Assembly (NCBI GenBank): GCA_021777555.1
Contig: JAJYDK010000004.1
Coordinates: forward strand, 112,038-176,037
Length of the DNA: 64,000 nt
Source: Pseudomonadota bacterium
GTDB lineage: Bacteria > Pseudomonadota > Gammaproteobacteria > Steroidobacterales > Steroidobacteraceae
Reading direction: 5' to 3'
Positions 39,855 to 49,290 of this stretch are shown here, piece after piece. The position numbers and the translations under genes were made by a program. A model generated the notes under the pieces. The model saw only the letters and a program-made list of their open reading frames with translations. It was not told the origin of the DNA and did no database searches. The stretch's first letter is position 1; every line of letters starts with the position of its first letter.

Positions 39855-40553
39855 TCAGTGCTGCCGTGCACGGCGACGGAGGAAGATCACACAGCCCAGG
39901 AGACCTGCGGCGAACAGCGCCAGCGTGCCGGGCTCCGGTACCGTCGTGACGCTCGCGAGCACGATGTCATTCGAGTTGCCGCTCGCCTGATTGTTTGCGA
40001 ACGGGTCCGCAACGATCACTTGGTTGAAACCCGCGAGCAGCGGCGAGTTGAAATTGACGGTGCCGCCACCCTGTCCGCTGCCGATCTCGGTCCAGGCGTA
40101 GCCATCGTTGCTGCCCCACACCGACCAGGTCTCGCCCGACTGCACGGAACCGAGTTGCACGCTGGAGATATAGCCCTGGCTCGGGGACAGGTAGATGCCA
40201 TACGGATTGGCGATCTCGTTGTAGGGATAGGGATCGTTGTTCAGACCCAGGCCCTGCTCCCCGGTGCCGCCATTCTTGGCGTACAGGTCGCCGGTGCCGG
40301 GACACCAGCCCGAGTACGGTAAACTGCAGCCGGCAGAGGTGGCCGACACCACATAGAGGCCAACTCCGTCCTGGGTGAAGGTCGTGCTCGTGCCTGCGGT
40401 GCTATGACCCGGCCAGGTCGAGCTTCCGGGCGCTGCCGGCATGCCGGTGAGCGAGTAGAAGTTCCAGTCGAGCGTGCCGGCCGATGCCGGGGTGATGACG
40501 GCGGCGCCGAGCAGAGCAGCGACCGAGCAGAGCGCGGCGATCTTGAGTTTCAT
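39855..40553 (-). CDS. PEP-CTERM protein A (paralogue family A/C/D)
   Basis: Signal peptide MKLKIAALCSVAALLGAAVITPASA; C-term VPEPGTLALFAAGLLGCVIFLRRRARQH. Confidence 0.9.
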   Translation of the reverse strand: MKLKIAALCSVAALLGAAVITPASAGTLDWNFYSLTGMPAAPGSSTWPGHSTAGTSTTFTQDGVGLYVVSATSAGCSLPYSGWCPGTGDLYAKNGGTGEQGLGLNNDPYPYNEIANPYGIYLSPSQGYISSVQLGSVQSGETWSVWGSNDGYAWTEIGSGQGGGTVNFNSPLLAGFNQVIVADPFANNQASGNSNDIVLASVTTVPEPGTLALFAAGLLGCVIFLRRRARQH

Positions 40554-40604
40554 GTTCGACTCCGGTTCCCAGTATCGGGCCATACATAGCCCATCAGCAG
40601 AGAA

Positions 40605-40619
40605 GCAACTTCCAGGCCA
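40605..40619 (-). promoter_or_regulatory. sigma-54 promoter of PEP-CTERM gene A
   Basis: Minus strand TGGCCTGGAAGTTGC(T), -24/-12 spacing correct. Confidence 0.8.
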
Positions 40620-40780
40620 ACCGAAACTTTCATCGGGAAATCAGGCGGTTGTGGTTAAGGCGATGTTTTCCAGAATATGCCTTGTAAAGGAATCCGACGT
40701 CAAACAGCGACAAGCGGTGATCGTGATCAAGGCTACCCACGGCGTCTCCCGTATCAAGGCAAACGCGTGGGCCCCAATAA

Positions 40781-40810
40781 CGAGAACGGCCCCTTCAGGG
40801 GCCGTTCTCG
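40781..40810 (-). terminator. terminator hairpin H2 of PEP-CTERM gene B
   Basis: CGAGAACGGCCCC-TTCA-GGGGCCGTTCTCG. Confidence 0.8.
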
Positions 40811-40849
40811 CGACACGTTTTTGTTGTTGGAGTGTCGAGCGTGCCGAAA

Positions 40850-41554
40850 TCAGCCCTTGTGGGCGCGGCGGCGCAGCGCGAAGCCCAGGCCCGCGAGGCC
40901 TGTGGCGAACAGCGCCAGGGTCGCGGGCTCCGGGACCGTGCCAGTGCCCTCATAGAGCGCTGCGCTGTTGGCCGTTGCGATCCAATCCGTGGTGCAGTTG
41001 TCCTTCTTGCAGCTCTGGACCCCGAGGAATCCAACGACCACTGACCCGAGATCCAAGGTGCCTACGTTCAGATCCGGGCCCGAGCCTGCGGCGCCTGCCA
41101 GCGTATTGGTGCCGAGATCCGCCTGGAACACGTAGTAGCCCGTCGCCGCGGGGTCGTCATGCTGGGTGACGGGCAGCCATGCTCCGATGGGATTGTTCGG
41201 CGAGGCCGAGATTCCAAGATAGGAATCCAGTGCGCCACTCGTCCACCCCGAGCCGACTTCGGAGGCGTTCATGGTGCCATTGGCGCCACCCGTGACGGTG
41301 AAACCGGAAGGCAGCGTGTAGTTATTGGGCACCAGGATATCGACGAGGAAATCCCCGGTCGCCGGTCCCGAGGCGTACCAGAATCCAAAGTTCGGCGAAG
41401 AGGCGGTCGTCGGGGTGACCGTTCCGTTGTCGGCGCACGCCGGTGTTGGGCTAAAGCAGAACGCATGCAGCGCGCTTGCGGAGGCCGAGAAGGACCATAG
41501 GATGCCCGCGGCCGCTGCGATGCTGGTCCAAATTGCCTTCGTTGATCGAATCAT
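40850..41554 (-). CDS. PEP-CTERM protein B
   Basis: Signal peptide from MIRSTKAIW; C-term VPEPATLALFATGLAGLGFALRRRAHKG. Confidence 0.9.
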   Translation of the reverse strand: MIRSTKAIWTSIAAAAGILWSFSASASALHAFCFSPTPACADNGTVTPTTASSPNFGFWYASGPATGDFLVDILVPNNYTLPSGFTVTGGANGTMNASEVGSGWTSGALDSYLGISASPNNPIGAWLPVTQHDDPAATGYYVFQADLGTNTLAGAAGSGPDLNVGTLDLGSVVVGFLGVQSCKKDNCTTDWIATANSAALYEGTGTVPEPATLALFATGLAGLGFALRRRAHKG

Positions 41555-41611
41555 GGCAGGGATCTCCAAATCGGTTTGCCTTCGGCAAGGCGTCATCGTG
41601 CCCAATGTGCT

Positions 41612-41626
41612 GCAAGCTTCATGCCG
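41612..41626 (-). promoter_or_regulatory. sigma-54 promoter of PEP-CTERM gene B
   Basis: Minus strand CGGCATGAAGCTTGC(A): GG/GC dinucleotides at -24/-12. Confidence 0.65.
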
Positions 41627-41835
41627 CATTTTCAATCGTTTTGCGGTCGCTCGCTAAATCAATAGCTTGCAAGAGAAGTGCTGTCGCTCCGCTCAAGCCA
41701 CGCAGGCATCGATTGCGAAGTTCGTAAGAATCCCCGACACGAGGAGTCGGTCTTCCGGCCAGGGCCCCGGCCGGTGCCGCACAGCGCGGCGCCTCGAGTG
41801 AGGGCTCGTGGCGCCCGCTAGGGCGCCTGAGACAA

Positions 41836-41859
41836 GAACGGCCCCCGAAGGGGCCGTTC
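41836..41859 (-). terminator. terminator hairpin H2 of PEP-CTERM gene C
   Basis: GAACGGCCCC-CGAA-GGGGCCGTTC. Confidence 0.8.
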
Positions 41860-41897
41860 CAAGGACATCCCCGGGGATGTCCGAGCTCGCTCTGGAC

Positions 41898-42596
41898 TCA
41901 GCTCTGCCGGGCGCGGCGGCGCAGGAACAGCGCGCAACCGAGGAGACCCGCGGCAAAGAGCGCCAGCGTACCGGGCTCCGGCACGGTCGTGATGCTCTCG
42001 AGCACGACGTCGTTGGAGTTCATGTAGGGCGTTCCGCTCGGATCCGAGATGATCAGCTGGTTGTAGCCAGCGAGGCTCGCGGAGTTGAAATTCTCCGTGA
42101 GGCCACCCATGCCGTTGCCGAGCAGGGTCCACGCATAGCCATTGTTGCTGCCATAGACGGCCCAGGACTCGCCATTGCTGGTGGTGCCCTGAAGCGAGCC
42201 GATGACGACATCCGTCGCGTGTCCTCCCGCGTGCGACAAATTGACGTAGATGCCGTTCGGGTAGTAGATCTCGTTGTCACCGGAGGGATCACCGGTCAGC
42301 CCGAGACCCTGTTCCGCGGTGCTGCCACCGTTCTTGACGAACAGATCCGCAGTGCCCGGTGCCCAATTGCACGTGGACATCGACACGCTGCAGCCCGGCG
42401 AGGTGGCGGACACGACGTGCAGCTTGAACCCGTCCTGGTAGAAATTCTGTGAGGTGCCCAGGGTGACACCCGGCTGCGCGGGGCTTCCCGCGAGCTGATA
42501 GAAGTTCCAGTTGATGGTGCCGGCCAACGCCGGGGTGGCCGCAGCGGCCCCGAGCAGAGCGGCGGCTGAGAGGACAGCGGCTATTTTGAGTTTCAT
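41898..42596 (-). CDS. PEP-CTERM protein C (paralogue of A and D)
   Basis: Signal peptide MKLKIAAVLSAAALLGAAAATPALA; VPEPGTLALFAAGLLGCALFLRRRARQS. Confidence 0.9.
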   Translation of the reverse strand: MKLKIAAVLSAAALLGAAAATPALAGTINWNFYQLAGSPAQPGVTLGTSQNFYQDGFKLHVVSATSPGCSVSMSTCNWAPGTADLFVKNGGSTAEQGLGLTGDPSGDNEIYYPNGIYVNLSHAGGHATDVVIGSLQGTTSNGESWAVYGSNNGYAWTLLGNGMGGLTENFNSASLAGYNQLIISDPSGTPYMNSNDVVLESITTVPEPGTLALFAAGLLGCALFLRRRARQS

Positions 42597-42646
42597 TTCC
42601 TAAGTCTCCAGACCCAATGTCGGGGTAGTGCCCCAGCTGACCTGAA

Positions 42647-42661
42647 GCAAGTTCCGGGCCA
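42647..42661 (-). promoter_or_regulatory. sigma-54 promoter of PEP-CTERM gene C
   Basis: Minus strand TGGCCCGGAACTTGC(T). Confidence 0.8.
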
Positions 42662-42824
42662 CGAAAATAGTTGATTGTAAAACAATTACTTAGACTGTAT
42701 TTCGTATTATGTTCATCAGGGACTGTAAGAGAAATCGACGCTCAAGAGAGACGGGAATGCACCTCGCCGGACTCGATGTGACCGGATCGAGATCTGTACC
42801 GGCTCTGCGGGGGTGATTAAAGAA

Positions 42825-42848
42825 GAACGGCCCCTCGGGGGGCCGTTC
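42825..42848 (-). terminator. terminator hairpin H2 of PEP-CTERM gene D
   Basis: GAACGGCCCC-TCGG-GGGGCCGTTC. Confidence 0.8.
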
Positions 42849-42888
42849 ACAAGGACATCCGAGTCGGATGTCACAGCTCGCCCTGGTC

Positions 42889-43572
42889 TCAGTCCTGCCG
42901 GACGCGGCGGCGTCGGGCGATGAGGAGCGCGCAGCCGAGGAGGCCAGCGCCGAAGAGCGCGAGCGTGCCGGGCTCCGGCACGGTGGTGGTCACCCCCATC
43001 AGCACGATGTCATTCGAGTTGATGTACGGCGTCGCGCTCGGCTCGGCGATGATCAGGTCGCTGTAGCTCAAGAGGCTGGATGCGGTGAAGTCCTCGGCGC
43101 CGCCACCCATGCCCGAGCCGAGCTGCGTCCACGTGCTGCCATCGTTGCTCCCAAAGACCGCCCAGGATTCCCCGTTGGTCGCGGTGCCCTGGAGCGAGCC
43201 GATCATGACACTCGAGACGTGGCCCGAGAATCCGGTGAGCTCGATGCCGTTGGGATAGAAGATCTCGTGATCGCCCGAGGGGTCCCCCATCAGCCCAAGG
43301 CCACTCTCGTCTACGGAGCCACCATTCTTGGCGTACAGGTCCTCCGTGCCCATGGCCCAGCTCGAGCCGCTCTGAGTCATGGAATTGGCCGTCAGGGACA
43401 TCGATCCCTGGGTAAAGGTGTAGCTGGTGCCCATCAGGCTCGCGCCCGGCTGCGCCGGGTTCCCCGCGAGCGTGAGGAAGTTCCAGCTCATCGTCCCGGC
43501 GAAGGCCGGGGCCGAGGCCGCGGCAATTCCCAGTGCTGCCGCCGAACAGACCGCCGCAAATTTGGATTTCAT
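42889..43572 (-). CDS. PEP-CTERM protein D (paralogue of A and C)
   Basis: Signal peptide MKSKFAAVCSAAALGIAAASAPAFA; VPEPGTLALFGAGLLGCALLIARRRRVRQD. Confidence 0.9.
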   Translation of the reverse strand: MKSKFAAVCSAAALGIAAASAPAFAGTMSWNFLTLAGNPAQPGASLMGTSYTFTQGSMSLTANSMTQSGSSWAMGTEDLYAKNGGSVDESGLGLMGDPSGDHEIFYPNGIELTGFSGHVSSVMIGSLQGTATNGESWAVFGSNDGSTWTQLGSGMGGGAEDFTASSLLSYSDLIIAEPSATPYINSNDIVLMGVTTTVPEPGTLALFGAGLLGCALLIARRRRVRQD

Positions 43573-43626
43573 GTCTCGACTCCTAGCCATCAATAGCAGG
43601 CACGTTATCGGCCCGCTGGAGCATGA

Positions 43627-43641
43627 GCAATTTCCGGGCCA
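43627..43641 (-). promoter_or_regulatory. sigma-54 promoter of PEP-CTERM gene D
   Basis: Minus strand TGGCCCGGAAATTGC(T). Confidence 0.8.
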
Positions 43642-43957
43642 CGCCATTTTTTCCTTCAAGAACAAATTCTTGCGTGCAATTTGCCGCTTTGACATAAGTC
43701 ATCGTAAATTAACCCGACGATGAGGAGGAGCGGACGAGGCGATCTGTCGCCGAGCTGTGACACGCTTCACCTCAAGTGTCGCCGGATGCAATCAGAATTT
43801 TGTGGTGTGGTGGCCCTTGTCGCCATCCACCATCGTGTTTCGTGGTTCCGGGCTGTAAAAGATTCCGACGATCGAGCGCTGCGCAACTGAATCGTTCAGC
43901 TGGCAGTCATCGGGGCGAGCACATACTGTGTCTGAAGCGTACCAGGGGAAGTTTCTC

Positions 43958-45616
43958 ATGCGTGATCCCGCACTCAACCGCGCGTTGCTGCGCGCCGGGT
44001 ATCGGACTCTTTTTGCGCTCTCCATGCTGTCTCTGGCCGCCTGCGGCGGCGGGGGGAGCAGTGGCAGCAGCAGCAGCTCGAGTGGCGGTGGCACCACCAG
44101 CTCTTTCACGATCGGCGGAACCGTCACAGGGCTCAATGCCTCGGGACTGGTGCTCACCGACAACGGCGGCGACAACCTCACGGTGGCCTCCGGTTCGAGC
44201 ACCTTCACCTTCGCCACCAAGCTCACGAGCGGATCGACCTACGACGTGGCGGTAGCCACTCAGCCGACGGGTGAGACCTGCTCGGTGAGCAACGCCACCG
44301 GTACCGACACGGCCAACGTCACCACGGTCAGCGTGTCCTGCGCGGTTGCGACGTATACGGTTTCGGGCACCATCACCGGATTGTCCAACGCGGGATTGAA
44401 GCTGCTCGACTACACGGGCGGGGAGACGCTCTCGGTGAGCGCCGGCAAGACGAGCTATCAATTCACCCAGACCGTGCCCTACGGCACCCAGGTTCAGGTG
44501 ACCGTGGCGGCGCAGCCCTCGCTCGAGACCTGCACCGCCGGCACCTCCAATTTCAACGGACCCATCAAGGCCAATGTCACCACGGACACCTTCAGCTGCA
44601 CCACGCTGCTGGCGACTGTGAGCACCTTCGCGGGCTCGACGACTTCCGGCAACGTCAATGGCACGGGCACCGCTGCCCGATTCGACGGTCCCATTGGGGT
44701 CGCTGTGGACTCCTCGGGGAACCTCTACGTGGCCGACAGCACCAACAACGAGATCCGGTTGATCACCCCCGCGGGTGCCGTGACGACGCTGGCGGGCACG
44801 CACACCGCCGGGTACATCGACAATACGACCGGAAATCTGGCCGAATTCAACTATCCGACCGGGGTGGCGGTGGACTCCTCCGGCACGATCTACGTGGCCG
44901 ATTTCTACAACAACAGGATCCGCAAGATCGTGTGCACGAGCCTGACGGCCACCGCCTGCACCGTCTCGACGCTCGCGGGACAGTCCACGGCGGGATCCGC
45001 CGACGGCACGGGCGCCCTGGCCCAGTTCAACGAGCCGAGCGGCGTTGCGGTAGATTCCTCCGGCAATGTCTATGTGGCCGACAGCGCCAACAACGAGATC
45101 CGCAAGATCACCCCCGCCGGCGTCGTGACGACGATCGCGGGCTCGACCACCGCGGGCAGTACGGACGGCTCGGGCACCTCGGCGTCATTCAAGAAGCCGG
45201 CCGGTGTGGCGGTGGATTCCGCCGGGAACGTCTACGTCGCGGATTTCGGCAACAACGAGATCCGCATGATCGATGCCTCGGACGTGGTGAGCACGCTGGC
45301 GGGGTCCACCACGGCCGGCAACAAGGACGGCACGGGGAGTGCTGCCGCGTTCTCCGGTCCGAACGACGTGGCGGTGGATGCCGCGGGCAATGTGTATGTG
45401 GCGGACTCCGGGAACAACGAGATCCGCCTGGTTGCGCCGTCGGGGCTGGTGAGCACGCTGGCGGGCACGGGCGCCCTGGGCAGCCTGGACGGCCCGGCCA
45501 ATACCGCCACGTTCTACAGCCCGAGCGGTCTTGCCGTGGTCACCTCCGGCAGTGCCGCGGGGGATGTGTTCGTCGGCGATCTCGGCAACAACGAAATCCG
45601 CGAGATCGTGCCCTGA
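43958..45616 (+). CDS. NHL-repeat beta-propeller lipoprotein with two N-terminal Ig-like repeats
   Basis: Lipobox LSLAACGGGG; two IGGTVTGLNxxGL/SGTITGLSNAGL repeats; six NHL repeats (VAVDSSGNxYVADxxNNEIR). Confidence 0.88.
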   Translation: MRDPALNRALLRAGYRTLFALSMLSLAACGGGGSSGSSSSSSGGGTTSSFTIGGTVTGLNASGLVLTDNGGDNLTVASGSSTFTFATKLTSGSTYDVAVATQPTGETCSVSNATGTDTANVTTVSVSCAVATYTVSGTITGLSNAGLKLLDYTGGETLSVSAGKTSYQFTQTVPYGTQVQVTVAAQPSLETCTAGTSNFNGPIKANVTTDTFSCTTLLATVSTFAGSTTSGNVNGTGTAARFDGPIGVAVDSSGNLYVADSTNNEIRLITPAGAVTTLAGTHTAGYIDNTTGNLAEFNYPTGVAVDSSGTIYVADFYNNRIRKIVCTSLTATACTVSTLAGQSTAGSADGTGALAQFNEPSGVAVDSSGNVYVADSANNEIRKITPAGVVTTIAGSTTAGSTDGSGTSASFKKPAGVAVDSAGNVYVADFGNNEIRMIDASDVVSTLAGSTTAGNKDGTGSAAAFSGPNDVAVDAAGNVYVADSGNNEIRLVAPSGLVSTLAGTGALGSLDGPANTATFYSPSGLAVVTSGSAAGDVFVGDLGNNEIREIVP

Positions 45617-45811
45617 GCCGGGCACGCCACGGGGCACTACGACAGTCAACACAGGGATGAGAGCAGGACGATCGCGGCGGGCGCCTCCGGCCCGCCGCGA
45701 TCGGCGCGGGCGCCCGCGTGGTCATCGCAGCTTGTGCCCCGATCGGACGACCGAATCGCAACTGAGCGCTCGATTCCGGCAATCTTAAGTCCCCTGCATT
45801 AAGATCGCCCG

Positions 45812-47887
45812 GTGCTCGGGTACCTCCTATCGGCCCTCGCCTATGCGGCGCTGCTCGCGGCGACCCTGACGCTTTGGCGGCGACGCCTCACCGGCTCCGG
45901 CCTTGCCACGGCGCTGGGCGCCCAGTTCGGCTGGTCCCTCGTGCTCGCGGCGCAGGCGGGTGGTGTGGGCTTTCCCTTGGGACTCGGGATCGCGGCCGAG
46001 TACCTGCGCGACCTCGCCTGGATGCTCGTGCTGGTGCGCTGCCTGGGGCGCTCGGAAGCCACCCGCGTCGCGCACCTCGTTCAGCGAGTGCTCGTGGTGC
46101 TCGTGGCGCTGGTGGTCCTCTTTGCCATCGGCACCGTCCTGCCGGGTCATCCCGGGGGTTTGGTGCTGCAGATCGAGCGGTTCTGGCTCTGGGGGGCCTT
46201 CGTTCTCGCCATCGCCGGCCTGATGCTGGTCGAGCAGGTGGCGCGCAATACCCGCTCCACGCAGCGCTACGCGTTGAAGTATGTGTGGCTCGCCCTCGGG
46301 GCGCTCTTCGCCTGGGACCTGTGCCTCTTCTCGATCGCGATGCTGCGCGGCAGTTTTGCCGAGGTCTTCTGGGTGGACCGCGGCGTCGTCAATGCCGCAC
46401 TGGCGGCGCTCCTGGCCGTGGGCCTGAGCCGGATTCCGGAGTGGGAGTCGGCGGCGTTTCTGTCGCCGCGCATCGTCTTCTTCAGCGCGACGCTCCTCGG
46501 GGCGGCGCTCTATGCGTTGGTCATGGCGGTCGGGAGCTTCCTCATCCGCCGGCTCGGGGGCTCCTGGGGCGCCGCCGGCCAGATGCTGTTCCTCGCCGCC
46601 GGCGCCCTGGTGCTTGCCGTGGCGGCGCTTTCGGAGCAGTTCCGCGCCTGGTCGCGGGTGACCCTCGCCAAGTATCTCTTCCCGTACCGCTACGACTACC
46701 GGAGCGAGTGGCAGAAGCTCACCCGCGCGCTCTCGGTGGGCGGCGATACACCGATCTACGATCGGATCGCCAAGGTGACGGCGGGCTTCATGAGCTCGCC
46801 CTACGGCGGGCTCTGGTTGCGGGACGCCGAGGGCGCTTATGCGCCGGTGGGAGGGGAACTCGCGACACCGCCCGCGCCCCTCGAGAGCGGCCACGCGGAG
46901 TTCTTCGACTACCTGCTGCAGCACGAGTGGATCTGCGACCTCGATCAGGCGCGCAGACCGCGGCGCGGCAAGCCCGAACTGGCGCCACCGCAGTGGATGC
47001 TGGCCAATCCACGCCTGTGGCTCGTCGTGCCGCTCATCTGCGAGAGCGCGCTCGTCGGGTTCGTGCTGATCGGGCAGCCGCTCGCCGCGGTGCGCCTTTC
47101 CTGGGAGGAGCTCGATCTGCTGCGGGCCGCCGGCCGTCAGGTGGCGAGCTTCCTCGCCTTCGAGCAGGCCGCCAAGCGCCTGGCCGAGGCGCATCAGTTC
47201 GAAGCGATGAACCGCCTCTCCGCCGTCCTCATGCACGACCTCAGGCACCTGATCGCCCAGCAGGCGCTCGTGGTGCAGAACGCATCGCGCCATCGCGGCA
47301 ATCCGGAATTCTTCGACGATGCCATCCTCACGATCGACAATTCCGTCAAGCGCATGACCCGCCTCATGGAGGAGCTCAGAAACGGCATGCTCACCGAGCA
47401 GAACCGTCGGGTGGAGCTGAGTGAGCTCTGCGCCGAAGCGATCCGTCGCTGCTCTGGTCAACCCGTCCCGGTGCTCGAGGTGCGTGAGCGTGGGGAAGTC
47501 GTCCTCAATCGCGAGCGGCTGCTGCAGGTGCTCGAGCATCTCATCCGCAATGCCCAGGAGGCGACACCGGCGGACGGATCGGTTACCGTACGGCTCCAAA
47601 AGACAGGTCACCATGCGGTCATCGAGGTGATCGACACCGGCAGCGGCATGGACGAGGAGTTCGTCCGGCATCGGCTGTTCCGGCCCTTCGAAACCACCAA
47701 GGGCGAGCGGGGGTTCGGGATCGGCGCCTACCAGGCGCGCGAGTTCGTGCGCAAGTGCGGCGGCACCATCGAGGTCGAGAGCCGCCCGGGACGCGGGACG
47801 CGATTCATCCTGCGGCTGCCGCTCGCACCGGCACTCTCTGTCCCCTCTGCTACGGAAGGAGAACAAATTGGACTCCAAGCCAACTAG
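45812..47887 (+). CDS. prsK: XrtA/PEP-CTERM system histidine kinase PrsK
   Basis: Multi-TM N-term, GAF-like middle, LMHDLRHLIAQQALVVQNA H-box, GFGIGAYQAREFVRKCGG. Confidence 0.9.
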   Translation: MLGYLLSALAYAALLAATLTLWRRRLTGSGLATALGAQFGWSLVLAAQAGGVGFPLGLGIAAEYLRDLAWMLVLVRCLGRSEATRVAHLVQRVLVVLVALVVLFAIGTVLPGHPGGLVLQIERFWLWGAFVLAIAGLMLVEQVARNTRSTQRYALKYVWLALGALFAWDLCLFSIAMLRGSFAEVFWVDRGVVNAALAALLAVGLSRIPEWESAAFLSPRIVFFSATLLGAALYALVMAVGSFLIRRLGGSWGAAGQMLFLAAGALVLAVAALSEQFRAWSRVTLAKYLFPYRYDYRSEWQKLTRALSVGGDTPIYDRIAKVTAGFMSSPYGGLWLRDAEGAYAPVGGELATPPAPLESGHAEFFDYLLQHEWICDLDQARRPRRGKPELAPPQWMLANPRLWLVVPLICESALVGFVLIGQPLAAVRLSWEELDLLRAAGRQVASFLAFEQAAKRLAEAHQFEAMNRLSAVLMHDLRHLIAQQALVVQNASRHRGNPEFFDDAILTIDNSVKRMTRLMEELRNGMLTEQNRRVELSELCAEAIRRCSGQPVPVLEVRERGEVVLNRERLLQVLEHLIRNAQEATPADGSVTVRLQKTGHHAVIEVIDTGSGMDEEFVRHRLFRPFETTKGERGFGIGAYQAREFVRKCGGTIEVESRPGRGTRFILRLPLAPALSVPSATEGEQIGLQAN

Positions 47888-49232
47888 GCTGCTGGTCGTC
47901 GAGGACGATCCGGGCCTGCAACGGCAGCTCAAGTGGGCGCTCGACACCTACGAGGTCGAGTGCGCCTCGAACCGCGCCGAGGCGCTCGCGGCCGTGCGCC
48001 GCTTCGAGCCGCCCATCGTGCTGCAGGACCTGGGCTTGCCCCCCGATCCGGATGGGGTGGAGGAGGGCTTCGCCACCATCGCCGAGCTCCTGCGCATCGC
48101 GCCTGCCACCAAGATCATCGTGGTCACCGGTCGCGAGGGCCGGGAGCACGCGCTCAGGGCCATCGGCCTCGGCGCCTATGACTTCTGCCAGAAGCCGGTC
48201 GACACCCAGGTGCTCTCGCTCATCATCGATCGCGCGCGGCGCATCCACGAGCTCGAGGAGGAGAATCGCCGTCTCGCGGGCAACAGCTCCTTGGCACTGG
48301 ATGGCGTCATCGCCGCGAGCGAGTCGATGCTCAAGGTCTGCCGGCTCGTGCAGAAGCTCGCGCCCACCCAGGCCACGGTGCTCTTGCTTGGGGAGAGCGG
48401 CACGGGCAAGGAGCGGCTCGCGCAGGCGCTCCATTCGCTCAGCGCGCGCGCCGAGCAACCCATGGTCGCGATCAACTGCGCCGCCATTCCCGAGAACCTG
48501 CTCGAGAGCGAGCTCTTCGGCTACGAGCGGGGCGCCTTCACCGGCGCGGTGAAGCAGACCAAGGGCAAGATCGAGATGGCCGACGGCGGCACGCTCTTTC
48601 TCGATGAGATCGGCGACATGCCGCTCGCCCTGCAGGCGAAGCTCCTGCGCTTCCTGCAGGAGCGGGTGATCGAGCGCGTGGGGGGGCGGGAGCTCATCCA
48701 GGTGGACGTGCGCATCATCGCGGCCACCCATCGGGACCTCAAGGCGGCGATCGGGGAGAAGACCTTCCGCGAGGACCTCTTCTACCGCATCAGCGAAGTC
48801 GCGGTAAACATCCCACCGCTCCGTGAGCGCGGCTCGGATTCGGTGCTGATCGCGAACTACCTGCTGAGCCAAGCCTGCAAACGCCACGGGAGACCCGCGC
48901 TCAAGCTCGGACCCGATGCGATCACCGCCATCGAGAACTATCCCTGGCCGGGCAATGTGCGCGAGCTCGAGAACAAGGTGAATGCCGCGGCCATCATGGC
49001 CGAGGGAAAGCTCGTGACGTCGGAGGATCTCACGCTCGATGCGCAGGCGGCGGAGGGCGAAGCGGGGATCTTCCCGCTGCGCGAGGTGCGCCAGAGGGCC
49101 GAGACCGCGGCCGTGCAGCGGGCGCTCGCCATCACGGGCGGCAACATCTCGAAGGCCGCGGAACTCCTGGGCGTGACCCGCCCGACCCTCTACGACCTCA
49201 TGGGACGCACCGGCCAGGCGATGCCCAAATGA
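47868..49232 (+). CDS. prsR: PEP-CTERM system sigma-54-dependent response regulator PrsR
   Basis: VLQDLGLPPDPDGVEEG receiver, ELFGYERGAFTGA sigma-54 contact loop, Fis-type HTH; overlaps prsK by 20 bp. Confidence 0.92.
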   Translation: MDSKPTRLLVVEDDPGLQRQLKWALDTYEVECASNRAEALAAVRRFEPPIVLQDLGLPPDPDGVEEGFATIAELLRIAPATKIIVVTGREGREHALRAIGLGAYDFCQKPVDTQVLSLIIDRARRIHELEEENRRLAGNSSLALDGVIAASESMLKVCRLVQKLAPTQATVLLLGESGTGKERLAQALHSLSARAEQPMVAINCAAIPENLLESELFGYERGAFTGAVKQTKGKIEMADGGTLFLDEIGDMPLALQAKLLRFLQERVIERVGGRELIQVDVRIIAATHRDLKAAIGEKTFREDLFYRISEVAVNIPPLRERGSDSVLIANYLLSQACKRHGRPALKLGPDAITAIENYPWPGNVRELENKVNAAAIMAEGKLVTSEDLTLDAQAAEGEAGIFPLREVRQRAETAAVQRALAITGGNISKAAELLGVTRPTLYDLMGRTGQAMPK

Positions 49233-49235
49233 GCC

Positions 49236-49267
49236 GCCTAGCCGGCGCGCATGCGCGCCGGCTAGGC
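49236..49267. terminator. 32-bp perfect palindrome between convergent genes, possible bidirectional terminator
   Basis: GCCTAGCCGGCGCGCATGCGCGCCGGCTAGGC. Confidence 0.55.
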
Positions 49268-49290
49268 CCTCAGCGCACTTCCACTCCCGA

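Noticed and set aside
43720-43957. sigma-54 site upstream of the NHL lipoprotein gene
   Set aside because: TGGCCCTTGTCGCCA and TGGCAGTCATCGGGG lack the -12 TTGC, so no promoter is claimed.
45827-47947. 706-aa minus-strand ORF
   Set aside because: Antisense to prsK; no domain-like motifs.
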